Shown here one piece after another: positions 1 through 13,800 of a DNA stretch of 64,000 bases. The stretch is from Pisaster brevispinus (Eukaryota > Echinodermata > Asteroidea > Forcipulatida > Asteriidae): contig JAMKCF010000008.1 in NCBI GenBank assembly GCA_023634235.1, positions 12,739,676 to 12,803,675 on the forward strand. The letters run 5' to 3'. Position 1 is the first letter of the stretch. Every line of letters begins with the position of its first letter. A program made the position numbers and the translations under genes. The notes under the pieces were generated by a model that worked only from the letters and a program-made list of their open reading frames with translations, did no database searches and had not been told where the DNA came from.

Positions 1-2890
1 AGGATGCAGTGGAAAGACAGTCGATGCGTGTCGTCATTGTTTCAGCCATTTCTGGCCAAGTTTAATTTTCTATATTGTATGGCCCGTTTATGATCAAATT
101 AATCAACTATGGGGACTTTGTTATAGGTCTATAGTCTTCCGGAAGACGACTTGATGCAATCAATCCCAACTCAAATTACACAATCCTAATCATAATCCTC
201 AAGTCATACACTATTTCTATCTAGGCCTATAATATTACACCATACGTTAAACAATCATGATCTACGATCGATTATTTTTAAACAAACAGATAAGGACTTT
301 TTGACAGCTCGTATAAGCCGATGGCCAAATCAACAAATGTAGATGGTTTCACTTATTTCCTTGTGAAAATAAACTTACCTTGGAACGTCTTTATCAGATC
401 ATCAAAGCCCCAATCCCGCAGCAGTTGTTCTATTGTGAGGTCAACGTGTCAAGAAGTATTAAAACAATGGCGTCTCCTCGCCTGATGATGCGCTCGCATC
501 GTGTGATGAGCAGCCGGCCTATCACACGCCGAGCTGGTAATCCGCACCAATCATATTGCTCATTTTCTTTAACCACTTTACGTGGTCAAAATTTCACAAG
601 AGTGTGGTCGGCGTGTGGAACATTTTTAACACCTTCGTGGTCACTTTTTCTAAAAAATGACCACGAACGGTGTCAAATTATTTTGACCACTAAACTTCCA
701 ACCACGTATTTTTAAGAGTGTAGTCGATTTTTCTGATTCAAAAGTTGCTTTCACTACAAATTGTAACACTTTTCCCTTTAACTTTAACACATTTTAAACA
801 TGAACCTGAGCAATTTTGTGGATATTTTTGTCAGCAAACTCACAGGCAGTAGTGGCCCCTACCCCCCCCCCCTGTTCATGCTTAATTAACAGATATGATC
901 AGATAAGAGCGATAATGGTGAAAACTGCTGTTTCCCAAACCAGTGAGTACCAAACCGAGTTTGTCTTAGGCAAACTCGGGTTGGCTTTTAATCGATGATT
1001 CACATAATGGAGTCGAGTGACACCACTCCTTCAAATACTCAGCAAAGGATATAAGTTTGTTTGGCTGTAAAGGTTTTGTGTAGCATCGAGGTCAATTCCA
1101 CAGCGAACATCAGTACAGAAATGTACACAAATGTACGTAGAGATTAAGCAGTTTTATGTTCCAGAATAACACTTCCATTTGTCAACTTTATTATCCTTTT
1201 GTAGAAAGCCCACCAATAAACCAAGGAAACTCTCGAATAATGGACTTTCTTCTTCAAAGCGGACCCCCCCTGTTGCTGAAAGAAAAGTGAAGGTGTGTTT
1301 GTAACTTAACCTGCACAAGAGCATGATGATGACATAATTCCTCTATTTAAACAACAATGAATAGCACATACCCCTACAATGTAGTTCCCTGAGGCAGGTT
1401 GCCTTCGTGTAGACCATGAAGACCATGCATTCTTATTAATCTTGACAATTTTTAAAAAGAGGCAGTTTAAAAGTCCTTTTCCTCTAGGTGTCCAAAATGC
1501 AATTGACCACACCTCAAAGTGGACAACAGTTAGAGATCGATGGTCCAGTGGGACAATTTTTTCACAAAGTGTATTGTTTTAAGGTAAACTGACCTTTGAT
1601 TTATAGACTTCAATTCAATATGCTTCTCCTTGTTTCTTAACAAACCTGAAGTCCGACTTTCTTCTATTTAAGTGACTTCACTAGTTGCTATAGTACGTAT
1701 GTATAACAAAGCATGGTTGAGAGGCTGTTTAAAAAAAAGTTAATCACATGAACACTTATCAAATCGTGTATCAAGAATTTTCGAACTGACATAATTTGAT
1801 AAAAACGGGCTTTGTAGTGTGCCATAAACTCCTGGCGCATAGTAAAGTGTCTGGTCATGACGGTACTTAAAAGCCTATACTGAACAATAATCTTTTTAAA
1901 GATAGTTTTGAAACCTGAGAGAGTGTCTTCCGACCAGTATGAAGTTCAGTGAAAGACCATTCCAGAGAAATAGTCAAGCATGTGAAACAAAACAGTCAGC
2001 CCAAGTGTGTTTAGACGGGGATATTGAAAAGTATGGTGGTTGTAGACCAAAGCTTTCTTGCTAAGTACTTGTCATTTTAAACAATTATTAAGGTTTTATT
2101 TAAAATCCAAAAAAGAATAGATAATCTGTCTGACGGTGTTTTTGTAATGAACTTGGGAATACAAAAATTGCAACAAAGTCGGTTAAGAGTAAGGGACCGT
2201 TAATATCAAACATAGGGTGGCTACGGTCAAAAATATTGTTTCTTCATATTTTCATATTTGATGGACCTTTGCCTAAAATCAACAGTATGAACAAAATTGA
2301 TGAAAAACTAAATTGTCATGGCAACAGCCGAATTACCACTTAAAGGCAGCGTTACCATTAAAAAGGATGTAGAAAAACTATTTTCTTACGAGTTATGCAT
2401 AGGTCGGTCCTTAGTATCTGCATTGAATGTATACAAATAATCACCAAATATAAAGGAGGGTAATTGAAGTAGAGGTGTTTTTGACCTTTTCAAAGTATGA
2501 AAATTTACCATTTTTTGAAAACTTATAACCCATTTGGTAGTTCTCCAATTTTAAAATCGTCCACATATTGTTGAGATGACACCCTGTTCAAGTGGAAAAT
2601 AAAAAAAAATAGCTGGGGAAAAAACTTAAATCTTAGCTGTGTTGCCAGAAACTTTCCCATTTTTTCGAAACAATATGTCAGTTGTATACTTGTAGAGTCA
2701 TTGTTTGTAGAGTCATTTTAAATTATTCCTTGACCAGCCAAAAATCCCTAACCAGAGTCCATCACCTGGTTTGAGTCGATGGTTACTAAATATTGGCGAA
2801 AAATCTATAAACCCTAAACTTAGTTTCTCATAGACAGTACGTAGTAGTTCAAAGCAATATTCAAGTTAAAAATAAATTCCCATATCTCTG
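1..2890. other. Non-coding stretch, no gene recognised
   Basis: AT-rich sequence. The open frames are short and show no recognisable domain. A hairpin lies at about 627-682, described separately. From about 2090 a segment begins that is repeated in diverged form near 9.5 and 9.84 kb, so the amplified repeat unit of the neighbouring gene already starts here. This could be an intron of a gene beginning upstream of the window. Confidence 0.5.
627..682. repeat. Imperfect hairpin with CGTGGTCA arms
   Basis: The arms ACACCTTCGTGGTCA and TGACCACGAACGGTGT face each other across a short T/A-rich loop. Further CCACGT and GTGGTC motifs lie outside, at about 571-595 and 690-710, so the hairpin may be the core of a degenerate foldback element ending near 720. 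No target-site duplication was found. Confidence 0.5.
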
Positions 2891-2899
2891 TTAAATAGG

Positions 2900-5800
2900 A
2901 CACTCCTGGCACAACCAGTCCTAACCAGTCCAAATCGTTAAAGACTCTGTTTTGGGTTGATGGTTACTTTATATCATTATCTGGTTTCTCAATTTATATG
3001 CCTATAAATAGAGAGTATGGAGTAATTGTAAAGCAATCTTAAACTGTAATCAAATTCACATTTTTCTCTTAAACAGGACACCCCCAGCACCAGCGCTACA
3101 TCAAGAAATGTAAGTTGGTTTGGGTTGATGGTTTGGGTTGGTTTGGTTTGGGTTGTTGGTTTGGGTTGATAGGCAAAACAATCTATCATTTCTCAACTTT
3201 AAGTGGTTTCTCAAACCAATATCTACAAATTGAAACAAAAAAACTCTGTAACTCAGTGTCCACAGAGGGTCTCCAAATATGACAAAAAGTGTCATTTCGG
3301 AACTTGTTTATTATAATTTTTTGTTATTATTATTATTTTTTGTTTTACCTTAACCTTAGTTGGTATGAATGGCAAAACTTTATGAACAATTTCAGCTTAT
3401 TAAGCTTGTATTTATTACTGGTTCTAGAGATTTACTGTCCGAGTATTTTTGTGAGCTATGTGAACCCTGATGTAACCCAAAAGTCATCCAAATCACTCAT
3501 GATTGAATCAAGTGTCTACTTTGAGGGCAAATAACTTGAAAAATAGACTGGATATGAAAAAGTTGAGACCAAATTGTGAATTAAAGGGCCAGAAGTTATC
3601 TAATTATTTAGTTAGAATCAACATTTTTTTAGCTTAACATCCGTTATCTTTATTAACATAAATTGGGAAAAGCATGATGAAATGTTTTTTCGCTACTCAA
3701 TCGGGGGTAACGGCAGCACAAATTAATAACAATATAAGGGAGGTTGAGCCATAGCTGAACATGTTCACAAAGCTTCTGTAGATCTGAGAGTGTCTCTAGG
3801 GAGCTTTCAAGATTTTTTTTATATTTGACATGAAATGACCAAAACATACACCTATGCATATTGTAGAGAAAGATGGTCTGATTTTGTAATGCAAATGACT
3901 ACATGCCAAGACTCACATTTTGTGGTTTGGTTTAGACAGGTAAGAAATTGTTCGCCAATGCATCAAACAGTGGTAATCTTTAATCATGAAATCTATTGAA
4001 CCATTGATCTGTTGTGATGTACAAAAAAGCCAGAACAGAAAGAATGGGCTGCTACAGCATGCAGCTGCAAGGTGGCATACATGTACTGCACAGGAGGCAA
4101 ACTCTCAACATAGAAAGTGTGCCTCATTACATAATTGTATGTTGTTCACATGCTGTTATAGCTGCAGTCAAGTTCAGGAGGGGTGAACATCGCCATTGGC
4201 CTAACCTGCCAAAAAGATCTTAGACAGGATGTATCAACAGTACAGCAGGACAGGGCAATGGGGATATCAGAAACTCCCCAGACCATCACTTTACCAAGTC
4301 ATGTAAGTTATTATTATAATTTGTAGAGACGTTTTACATTATACCTTGACCAGCCCAGATCCGTTATAGAGTCTGTAACCATGTATGGTTTGATGGTTAC
4401 TACACACAATTTTTGCAAATACATTTATAACATTTACACGTTTTTTTTCTTCAATTTATATGCCTGTAAATAAAGAGTGTGGGGTAATTTTAAAGCAATC
4501 TTAAATTATAATCAAATTCACATTTTTCTGTTAAACAGGACACTCCCAGCACAAGCACAGCATCAAGAAACGTAAGTTTATTACCCTAACCAGCCCAAAT
4601 CTGATAGAGTCCATCACTTCGTTTGTTTTGATGATTACTATACATAGACACAACAATCTATCATTTCTAGACTTTAAGTGGTTTCTCAATTTAAAAATCT
4701 ACAAATTAAAACAAAAAACTTTGTAACACATAATAATATGTGTCCACAAAGAGAACCCATATATGACAAAAGTTGTCTTTCGGAATTAATCCACATATTT
4801 CTGTCAAACAGGAGGCTCCCTACAGCACAAGCTTAGCACAACATGTAAGTTGTAGTAATTGTTTGTAGTGTCACCTTAAATTATTCCGTAACCAGCCCCA
4901 AATCCCTAACCAGAATACATCGCCTTGTTTGGTTTGATGGTTACTACATATTGGCGAATAAACCTAGAAATCCTAAATTTGGTTTCTCAGGGACAGTACG
5001 TAGTAATTTCAAAACAATCTTCCAGCTAAAAATAAATTCACATAGCTCTGTTAAATAGGACCCTCCTAGCCAAGCACTCACTGCACCAAAATAAGTTACT
5101 GTTTGAAGTATCAGTTTACATTATACCCTAACCAGTCAAAATCCATAAAGAGTCTGTAACCTTGTCTGGGCTGATGGTTACTACAATAAATGTTGGCAAA
5201 TACATTTATATCCTAAACCTGGTTTCTCAATTTATATGCCTAAAAATAGAGAGTATGGAGTAAAGCAATCCTAAACTATAATCAGATGCACATGTTTCTC
5301 TTTAACAGGACACTCCCAGCACAAGTACTGCATCAGGATATGTAAGTTTATAATCCTAACCAGCCCAAATCTGACAGGCATCACTTTGATGGTTACTATA
5401 CATAGGCAAAACAATGTACTATTTATAAACTTCTTTCTTCGGGCTGTAATCAAATTCACACTCTCTGTTAAACAGAAAATTCACCAGACAGAAACCGTTC
5501 CAAGTTGTTTATAATTATTTGTGGAATCACTATGTATTATACCCTAACCGGCCCAAATCCGTTTAAGAGTCTGTCATCTGGTCTGGGTCGATGGTTACTA
5601 CATGTTGGTGAATAAATCTATAAATCCTAAACTGTGTTTCTCAATTCATATAAATAGAGGGTACGTTTTATTTGCATAGCATTCTTAAAGCTGTAGTCAC
5701 ACTCCCTGCAAAAGAATTGACCAATACAAATAACCCAACTTGAACCCAACTTGAGCTGAATGGCAACACTTTACAAATAACAGTTTCAGCTTATAACGTG

Positions 5801-8800
5801 CTGATGTATTTGAATGATTTTATAGAGATGCATCTATACTAGTATATTTGTGAGCATTGTGAACACAGATGTGGCAGTTAGTCTCCACTTTGGGGGCAAA
5901 TAACTTGAAATGAAGATTGGATATGGATGAGTAAGGCCTTACAAACCAACGCCGAGATTACCTCCCACTTATCGGGCATCCTGAACAAATATCACATGGA
6001 AACGTCTTAAAACAAACACTACTTTTGGGGCATAAATCATGCAAGTCTTGGAGGGCGTGGGATTTTAACTTTCTACACTTGTAGCAAGAGACAACGCCCA
6101 GCTTGAACATTCGCAAAAAAAAGTAAAGAGGAAGCGTTGGCCCTGGGCGTCATGGTATGGGCTCGTGTGGACGCTGTGGTACATTATACGTGCACGAAGA
6201 ACTTATTAGCGTTAGAGACATTTGGCTTGTACGGCCTAGGGGAATAATGCAATTATGCAAGAATTAGCAGGCAAGAGAGGGGCCTTGCTGTGGTCAACAT
6301 ATTCCTCATTTCTTTCAGATGGGACGTGAAGCTGATGGACCACTCATGGCAAGGGCACAACAACAGATTGTGATCAAGAGAGAAGAAGCAAAACCAATCA
6401 CTTATAATGTTCCCCCTATGGATGATAACGATGAAAGTGGTAATGCATTTTAATCGGACCTGGTTCCTTTTGATAGTTCGCATGTGGTCTACAAGATGCT
6501 GTTCGTTAATCTCAAACAATCCTTAATCCTGCCATTAGGCTAATCATTATCGTTTTGTAACCCATCTTGTCGGGCTCACACTTACTATAACATTTCATCG
6601 TCATTTTTTCATCGTAATGATATGACTTCGATTTCTCCTGGTCGCAACACATGTTGTGAGCAGTTTGGGTATAATCTGGTAGTACCTGCTCAGCTTACCA
6701 CCAGATGAGGTGAAGGACTTCCTTTAACCGTTGAGTTGATGCTCCGTTGCACTTAATATCAACATTACCAATTGTGAGACAGCTTGTAGTTTTAGGGAGA
6801 TTTAAACACAGAAACCCTGCCGAAACCACTTAACATTGGATTAAATCAAGATGTTCCAAATGATGCAGATGACACGTTGAGGAGATATTTAGAAAATATA
6901 TATATTTTTAACACTTTTCCACCGAAAAGATATCAATAAGGTGTTATAACTGGTTGTCTTAAAACGTTTCAAGCGTTGTCTACCGAGTAGTACCAGAATG
7001 GAGTTAACTTTTGATGTAACATTAATAGCTTTATTGTTTTATTATTATAACAACATTGCTCGTCTGTTTGTTTGAATATTAGCAGAGTGTAAAGCAAACA
7101 ATGTTAATTATCTCCATTGATATTGGTTTAAAACACTTCGATTTTGTAATAGCCGAGCAAGCAAACATTTTGATAAGATTATTTTAATGAATCGTACTTT
7201 GATCTAGACTCAATTGAGAAAAAAAACCACTTAATTTGTATTTGCTTGTACCTTCCTTCCATTTAGATGTACTCCACAACCGTACAGCGTTCATTAAGAA
7301 AACAACATCAAAGGCAGAAACAAGTGCAAGTAAGGCTGCAAACTATTTTGTAAAAAGAAAATAACAGTGTGAGGACTAGATCAGCTCGTCTGAACTGTCC
7401 CAGGTACTGATTGAGATAAGTTAAATGAATAATATCAATGGTATGGACCAGGACTTACAAGGGGGGGGGGGTCAGGGAATTCTCAATATCTACCCTACCC
7501 TTTGATGTGGGATAGATCTACAGGAACTTCCCATGCCTTCACAGATACATTCTTGACGTTGCTTCATAGGTATGCTCCAGCAAGATCCCAATGTCGATTG
7601 GCAGCAAGTGGAGGTGCTCAGAAACAGTTTAATGGCACTGCTACAATTACAAGGAGCTTCTAAAGACGCCATTGCCAACATGACACTGCAGGAGTTTGAA
7701 ACTGCAGATGACACCAACATCATGGACACACATTTTGTTGTCAAGGTGAGGAGAGTTAAAAACTTTAAGTGTTTCATGACCACCATTATGGCACATAATT
7801 CCACTTTCAGATCAATTCATACATCATTCATTCAGGAGATTAATTACCAATTTCTTTATATTTCCATGGTTCCGATGCCACAAGGTCCTAGATCCGAGAA
7901 ATGGGCCTCAGTCGGTCACCATCCCCACGGCCTTACACAGTCTCATGCGGATCTACTGTAGCCTTGGACGAAAAAGAACACCATGTTCCAAGGAGCAAGT
8001 TGCCTCCAAATCTGCACCATTTTTCCTTTCCAAGGATGGCACTAGAATAAAAATATCTTTCAAAAGAACGCCCAAAGGGCATCAAAAGTAAGTTAAACAT
8101 GCATCCCCAGTAAAAGAAACATCTCTTTCAAAATGCAACGAGTCCAATCGCTCTTACAAGTACCTTAAATCCAGCAGCGTACAATTAATTTGAGGAGACC
8201 ACGGGCAAAAATGTATACGTGTATAAAAGACGATGATAATGAGGTCAGCTTAATCAATTATTGAAACAGTCAGTGCGGAAAAAGAAGATGCAAAAGTAGT
8301 CTAAATTATTGTTCCAAACCATCTGAATCCTTTTTGCCAACTTAACAAGTGTGAAGGAATGAGGTTGTATAGAAGTTACAGTAACAAGTTCACAACTGGT
8401 GAACCAAATTTATCTTGGCTTAAGAGACATGTTACATTCTGTACAATGCCATACAGACTTACTCTTCCTAATATACTAATCTTAAGGCTTGGTGAAAATC
8501 GCGACAGGAAAAAAGTTGCTAAATATCAGTTAACAACCCCATCTACCACAAACAATATGACACCTGAGGATACTGGATGGTTCAGGCATTCACCATCAGC
8601 CAGAGTAAGACAGGTAGTGCAAACTAGAGGGTTTATAATGATTCCTGCAGAGTTTTTAACTCTTTACTACCGAAAGATTTAACAATGTTGAATCTTTTAT
8701 TTTGTGAACACTTGTTTTCTATGCATAACTTGTTATATTATTTCTTTGTTAGACTCTCGGGTGCAAAAAAGCTACCGGATAAATCTAACGCAAACATCAT

Positions 8801-11100
8801 TAAGAAAACTGTGGGAACAAAGGTAAGTTTTTTTTGCGCTTCTTCCCGCCAGCACGGCAGCACTACCATTCTCAACCTCTTGAATTACAAAAAGGCCATG
8901 GAGGTCTTGGCCTGTTGCCCTCTGGTCCATAAAACCAAGTCTAGGCCCTATATGACTATCCTATTTGAGACACGTAATTTTCTAAAAGAAGGCTGCATTT
9001 TAAACGGAAGTATTTACTGGGACAATTGGTGCTAGCGCCAAGTTTGTACCAAATATGGTTTAAAACTCCAGCATAGTAAATATATACACTTTTTTTAATG
9101 ATCATCACTCGTCTGCCAATGTCTTTAAGACATATTGTGAATGGTTAAATTGATGATATGGATGAACTTACTTTAAGAACTACAATTGCGAAAGTCCGTA
9201 CACAAGTTCCAGCATAGCCTACGTCTTTCCGCTCAACACATTCGCACATGGGGATTGGGCAAATGTCAATCATGTGAAAGAGCTTATGAAGTTTTGGTAC
9301 ATTTTGTCATTTTGGTCACTATCTGTTAAGCTTAAAATTGTTATTGTCAGGACCTCCAAAAACACAACTCTTGTCGGACGGTTAGTCAAGCCGTGCGCAT
9401 AGATTCCCTCGATTGCAACCTACATGTGCTTTCTTAATAGCTCACCAAGATTCTTTGAGGTAGACTGTACTTTGGGTTAAGCTAATTTATTAAATGACAG
9501 CAACTCTTGCCTCTTATTGAAAATCTAAAAAAAGAATGGATAAACTGTCTAATTGCTTTTTTTTAATGAAATTATAATCAAATTCACATTTTTCTGTTAA
9601 ACAGGACACTCCCAGCACAAGCACTGCATTAAGCTATGTAAGTTTATCACCCTAACCGGCCTTAATCTGATAGAGTCCATCGCTTGGTTTGGGTTGATGG
9701 TTACTATACATAGGCAGAACAATCTATCATTTATAAACTTTGAGTGGTTTCTCAATTCAAAAATCTACAAATTAAAATACAAATCTTTGTTACTCAGTGC
9801 GAAGCTGTCATGCTGCTTCAAATTGTATATATTTTAGGTTTTATTGAAAATCAAAAAAAAAAAAAAAATGGATAAGCTGTCTGACTGTTTTTTTTAAAGT
9901 TTTTTTTAAATGTAATTGGGAATACAAAAATGGTAACAAGATCTTAAACAGGTTCTTAAACCGGCAGGGCTATGGCAGTTTGATAGAGCACCATGCCGGA
10001 GGCAATTTAGGTATTTTATCGCATGGCCACGATTTGATTAGGACATCTCATTTCTCTTTTGAAACATCTAAATTCAATTTCAGAGAATCTAGGAAATTAA
10101 AAGGCATTTTTAAACTATTCAAATTAAAGTAAATCCACATATTTCTGTCAAACAGGACGCTCCCTACAGCACAAGCACAGCACAACCTGTAGGTTGTACT
10201 TGTTGTTTGTTGAGTCATTTTAAATTATTCCCTATCCGGCCCAAAATGCATAACCAGAGTCCATCTCCTGGTTTGGGTGGATGGTTACTACATACTGGTG
10301 GATGAATCTATACATCCTAAACTTGGTTTTTCATAGACAGCACGTAGTAATTTCAAAGCAATCTTCAAGCTAAAAACAAATTCACTTATCTCTATTAAAT
10401 AGGTCCCTCCTGGCACAAGCACTGCACAAAAATATTTAAGTTGCTAATTGCAGTCAGTTTACACTAAACCCTAACCAGTCCAAATCCGTTATAAAGTTTG
10501 TTACCTTGTTTTTGGTTGATGGTTACTACACTCAATGTTGGCAATTACATTTATATCCTAAACCTGGTTTCTCAGGTTATATACCTATAAATAGAGGGTC
10601 TGGAGTAATTGTAAAGCAATCTTAAACTATAATCAAATACACATTTTTCTCTTCAATAAGACACCCCCAGCACAAGCACTTCATCAAGATATGTAAGTTC
10701 ATACCCTAACCAGCCCCCCCCCAAAAAAAAAGAAAAAGAAAAAAAAAAGAAAAAAAAAAAACAAACAAAGCAACTGGTGATAGAGATTTACTATCCGTGT
10801 TTATTTGTGAGCCGTGTGAACCCTGATGTAACCCAAAAGACTTCCAAATCACTCATGATTGAAGACAGTTTGTACTTATATCTATTACCGTTATCAAAGT
10901 ATGGGCCTATGTGCTCCAAAAGGAAGTTTGAAAAAGCGTAATGACACATGTTCGCGACTCAGTTGGGGGTAAAGTAAAAACAAAAATTAAAAAAAAAGTG
11001 ATTAAATTTCAAGACATTTTATTCTCGGATGGAAAAGCCCATCGCGTTAGTTTGAGCATGTCTATCCATTCAAACCGAGGACTTTAACAAAAGGGATCCG
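2900..11100 (+). repeat. Tandem array of intron plus 33-nt microexon units
   Basis: At least eleven diverged copies of one unit (intron, acceptor, 33-nt exon, GTAAGT donor, intron) form two blocks, about 2.9-5.9 kb and 9.5-11.1 kb. Copies with both splice sites: 3077-3109, 4539-4571, 4812-4844, 5309-5341, 9605-9637 and 10156-10188. Damaged copies: near 2900 (no donor), 5059 (no donor), 5476 (no donor), 10403 (donor lost) and 10661 (acceptor altered). Intact exons encode DTPSTS-like 11-mers in phase 0. Flanking intron sequence, including text around 'CCTAACCAG' and 'GGTTTGATGGTTACTA', is copied too, so whole segments were duplicated. Segments at 3420-3560 and 5820-5930 match 10780-10860. Confidence 0.8.
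3077..5341 (+). CDS. Candidate upstream microexons of gene A
   Basis: Four intact phase-0 microexons (3077-3109, 4539-4571, 4812-4844, 5309-5341) and one different candidate exon, 4249-4302 (54 nt, phase 0, DRAMGISETPQ..., GTAAGT donor), precede the first recombinase-region exon. Joined, they stay in frame and enter the 6319 exon in phase 0. They may be real N-terminal Ser/Thr-rich coding sequence, alternative exons, or exons that became silent after duplication. No start codon was identified upstream, so the true 5' end may lie outside the window. Confidence 0.45.
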
Positions 11101-13800
11101 GGTGTTTGACAGAGCGAGGACGTACTTGCTTCGTTTTCGTGTACAAACCTAATGGGGACGTCGCTAAAAAAGACAAAAAAATGTCCAAACAATGGGAGAA
11201 CAAAGAGAAGTCCTCGGTAAGCGGGATTTACAAACAAGCGTGGGTGTGTGTGTGTGTGTGTTCATTTTGGCCATGGTTGAATAGGCAAAGTTCACAAGAC
11301 TTACCAGTGTAGATCTGACAGGGTCACCTTGGAGCGTTTCTGACATTTTGTTAATTTGACATGGAATGATCTATAAATCATGTTAATTTTCATATGTGTA
11401 TAGAAATTTAATCTGATTTGTTTCTGTGTTTATTTCAAATTACATCCAGAATGACAACAGAACAAGACCTACACCCCATGGTACAAAAAGACAGGTGATA
11501 AATTGTTATTCAAAACATCAAGTGTTGTTAAATCATAAATTAAACCTCTCCAACCACTGAACTGATGTGATGTGAGATCCCCATTCATAATTAAATCAGT
11601 TCCATTTCATAAGTCATGGTCAACAGGGTAATACGCAGACCTTTTGGACAACTGACGATCAGCCTCGATCTTGATCTTGATCTTGATCAGCTCCTTTCTA
11701 GGAACAACACTCAATATGAGGTCAGGTCAGGAGGGAAGAGCTCCTAGTTAGATTTATGCACGCCTATGAGTGTGCACCGACACTTAGTGGGACTAGTGAT
11801 GCCGGTTGTTGAGTATGGAAGTCAATTCCAGTCTTTTGCAGAGTTGGGGAAGTATGACCCATGATAGGCGATTAATGTACCAACACTTTCCTGGTGCAAA
11901 CAGAGAGTTTCACCGGAGGTCAAAATGTTTACTTAAAAACAAGAGTGGTCTACATGAGTGTCATACAAACAATACATTTAAACGTGTAGATTGTATTTTT
12001 ATTCGCAGGCTGAAGAGCCCCCGCTTTCAGAACCACAAACAAAGAAAAATGTGAGTACCAAAATAATACAATTTGAAAACGTTGCGGTTTAATTAAGCTT
12101 AGCACAATTCGCTTTGCAGTTAAATGTAGGCATGATTTGAATTGGTTTCAAGACAATCACATTTGACCAATTTAAGTTTACCTATATCGTACTACTAGAA
12201 GATTATTTCTTCACCAACAAATGTCCACATTTTCTCCAACCTGTTGGGTAAACATGAGTCACACCGGCACATCAGGCTATTATTATGTCATGTATAGCAT
12301 ATTCAGGCCACAACATTCAGTTTTATAACACTGTATAATTGGAAGGAACAGTCTCACACACTGTCAACTTTTATATGAAGACTTTTAGTTGGTTGTGAAA
12401 GGTCACCTTATCTTCAAGCAAATTTGAATCCTCGATTCTAATAGATCACTTTGTGGAAACAAAAATATGGTTAAAAACCAAGTATCACACACTGTATATT
12501 GCGCTATCCTAACTCAATATGTGCATCACGTTATTTAGTTTCCAAAGATTTTTTTGTTATCACGCATGCACTTGTGGACGCCAGAAAATGATAGTGTCTG
12601 TTTCCAATATCCATTGGGTACGATGGGACCTAGTGGCGCTTCTTTTTTTCCCCCGTAATCCATCTGTGTCGTGTGATAAGTATACAGTTTTGTAATTATG
12701 TTAGCGTCTTGATCTACACAATTTCAGGACACTGTATTCAGAAGTAATTTCAACAGGCACTTGGTATGCTAATTGTTAAATTGCAGAGACAAAAAATAAT
12801 ATTTTCCGAAGAACAAGACAGGACCTTGATCCGGGAGTGGACACGTCTCAGAGCAGAAAATGAAACAAGAAGTGGAAAGAAGAGAAGTGGAATTGACATG
12901 GTATGATGCACACTTGTTTGCGTTGGTTCTAGAGCACACAATGAATGTACAGTGTTCACAAAAGAACAGACACAAGTATACATGTTTGACAACAGAGACG
13001 CATATTTGGTACCCTCATTTGGTTTAATTCACTATTTAGGTGAACTATTAATCAAACCTGTGAAACGTTGAGGTCAATCCGTCATCAGAATCAGAAAGGA
13101 CCCACAGTGAAAAGCACAAACAAATTATAACGAAAAACAATTAAAACATGGTGTTTGTCTTGATACGAACAAGTGTTAAGTGACTCTTTTCACAATGATA
13201 CTTTCTGTATAAATCTGTCAATATTTGTGTTTTACGATTGAACCAAAAGTGTTCAATGGCTTTAAGCTCAAATGTTAAAAAAATAAAGGCAAGTTCAAAG
13301 TCAAGTCACAAGACACAAAGAAAATGCGACTTGTTTATATTGTTTTGCACGTTTGCATGTTAAGTGTGCTTGCATCAGCTCTTGTTAATAACATTTAAGC
13401 AATTAACCGATAAATCGCTGCTTATAAAAAAAGTGCTTCGGTCGTGCTGGTTTAAAGTTTTATTAGAACAGTTTTAATGATTGTGTTCGAGTTTATGCAA
13501 CTAAGTATTAAATAAAACTTGATTTCATTAACTCAATGGAAAAGTAAAAGTATCATCTTGCAACAATCCTGAAGCATTTTGTTAATCATTAAACAAAATA
13601 TGAGGCTTCAGAGCAAACGTTTTATTTAACATGTTTCAGTCATTATTTAACTGGTAATTACGCTAAATCTCTCTATTATTTTTGTTTACAATATGCAGAT
13701 AAAAGCAATACAATACGAACATCCTGACTTCGACAATTTCACTGTAAGGCAACTTCAGGACCACATACGCCATATCTTAAAACAGGATGGTAATAAGTAA
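6319..13800 (+). CDS. Gene A: divergent tyrosine-recombinase-like protein with SANT-like tail
   Basis: Exons read by eye: 6319-6439, 7267-7329, 7570-7745, 7885-8087, 8753-8822, 9605-9637, 10156-10188, 11450-11494, 12009-12050, 12787-12900, 13699-13800 (TAA). All have AG/GT borders and compatible phases; together they make 1002 nt, 333 codons plus stop. Residues about 61-211 (NSLMALLQLQ, NMTLQEFE, HFVVK, PFFLSKDG) resemble the region between boxes I and II of the Crypton-type recombinase family found in animal genomes. The box I Arg appears replaced (GASKDAI), box II reads IIKKTVGTK, and no GH...Y tail follows, so catalysis looks lost. Residues about 264-329 resemble a Myb/SANT-like DNA-binding unit (FSEEQDRTLIREW...). 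The ATG at 6319 is the first codon after an acceptor, so this start is uncertain; microexons upstream may belong to the same protein. Domain identity is by memory of the family. Confidence 0.6.
12787..13800 (+). CDS. Gene A C-terminal exons, Myb/SANT-like
   Basis: The last two exons, 12787-12900 (38 codons, donor GTATGA) and 13699-13800 (33 codons plus TAA), are joined in phase 0. The first has FSEEQDRTLIREW, a basic GKKRSG patch and ends in DM; the second has a helix-like run FTVRQLQDHIRHILKQ. Spacing of aromatic residues and helices suggests a Myb/SANT-type three-helix fold, as in gene B exons 49336-49437 and 50609-50763. Two small exons before them, 11450-11494 and 12009-12050, encode a Pro/Thr/Lys-rich linker. 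Confidence 0.55.

Noticed and set aside
380..715. 111-codon open frame as a gene
   Set aside because: Passes through a hairpin repeat, no domain, no splice or promoter support.
7490..7804. Minus-strand 104-codon open frame
   Set aside because: Antisense shadow of the gene A exon 7570-7745.
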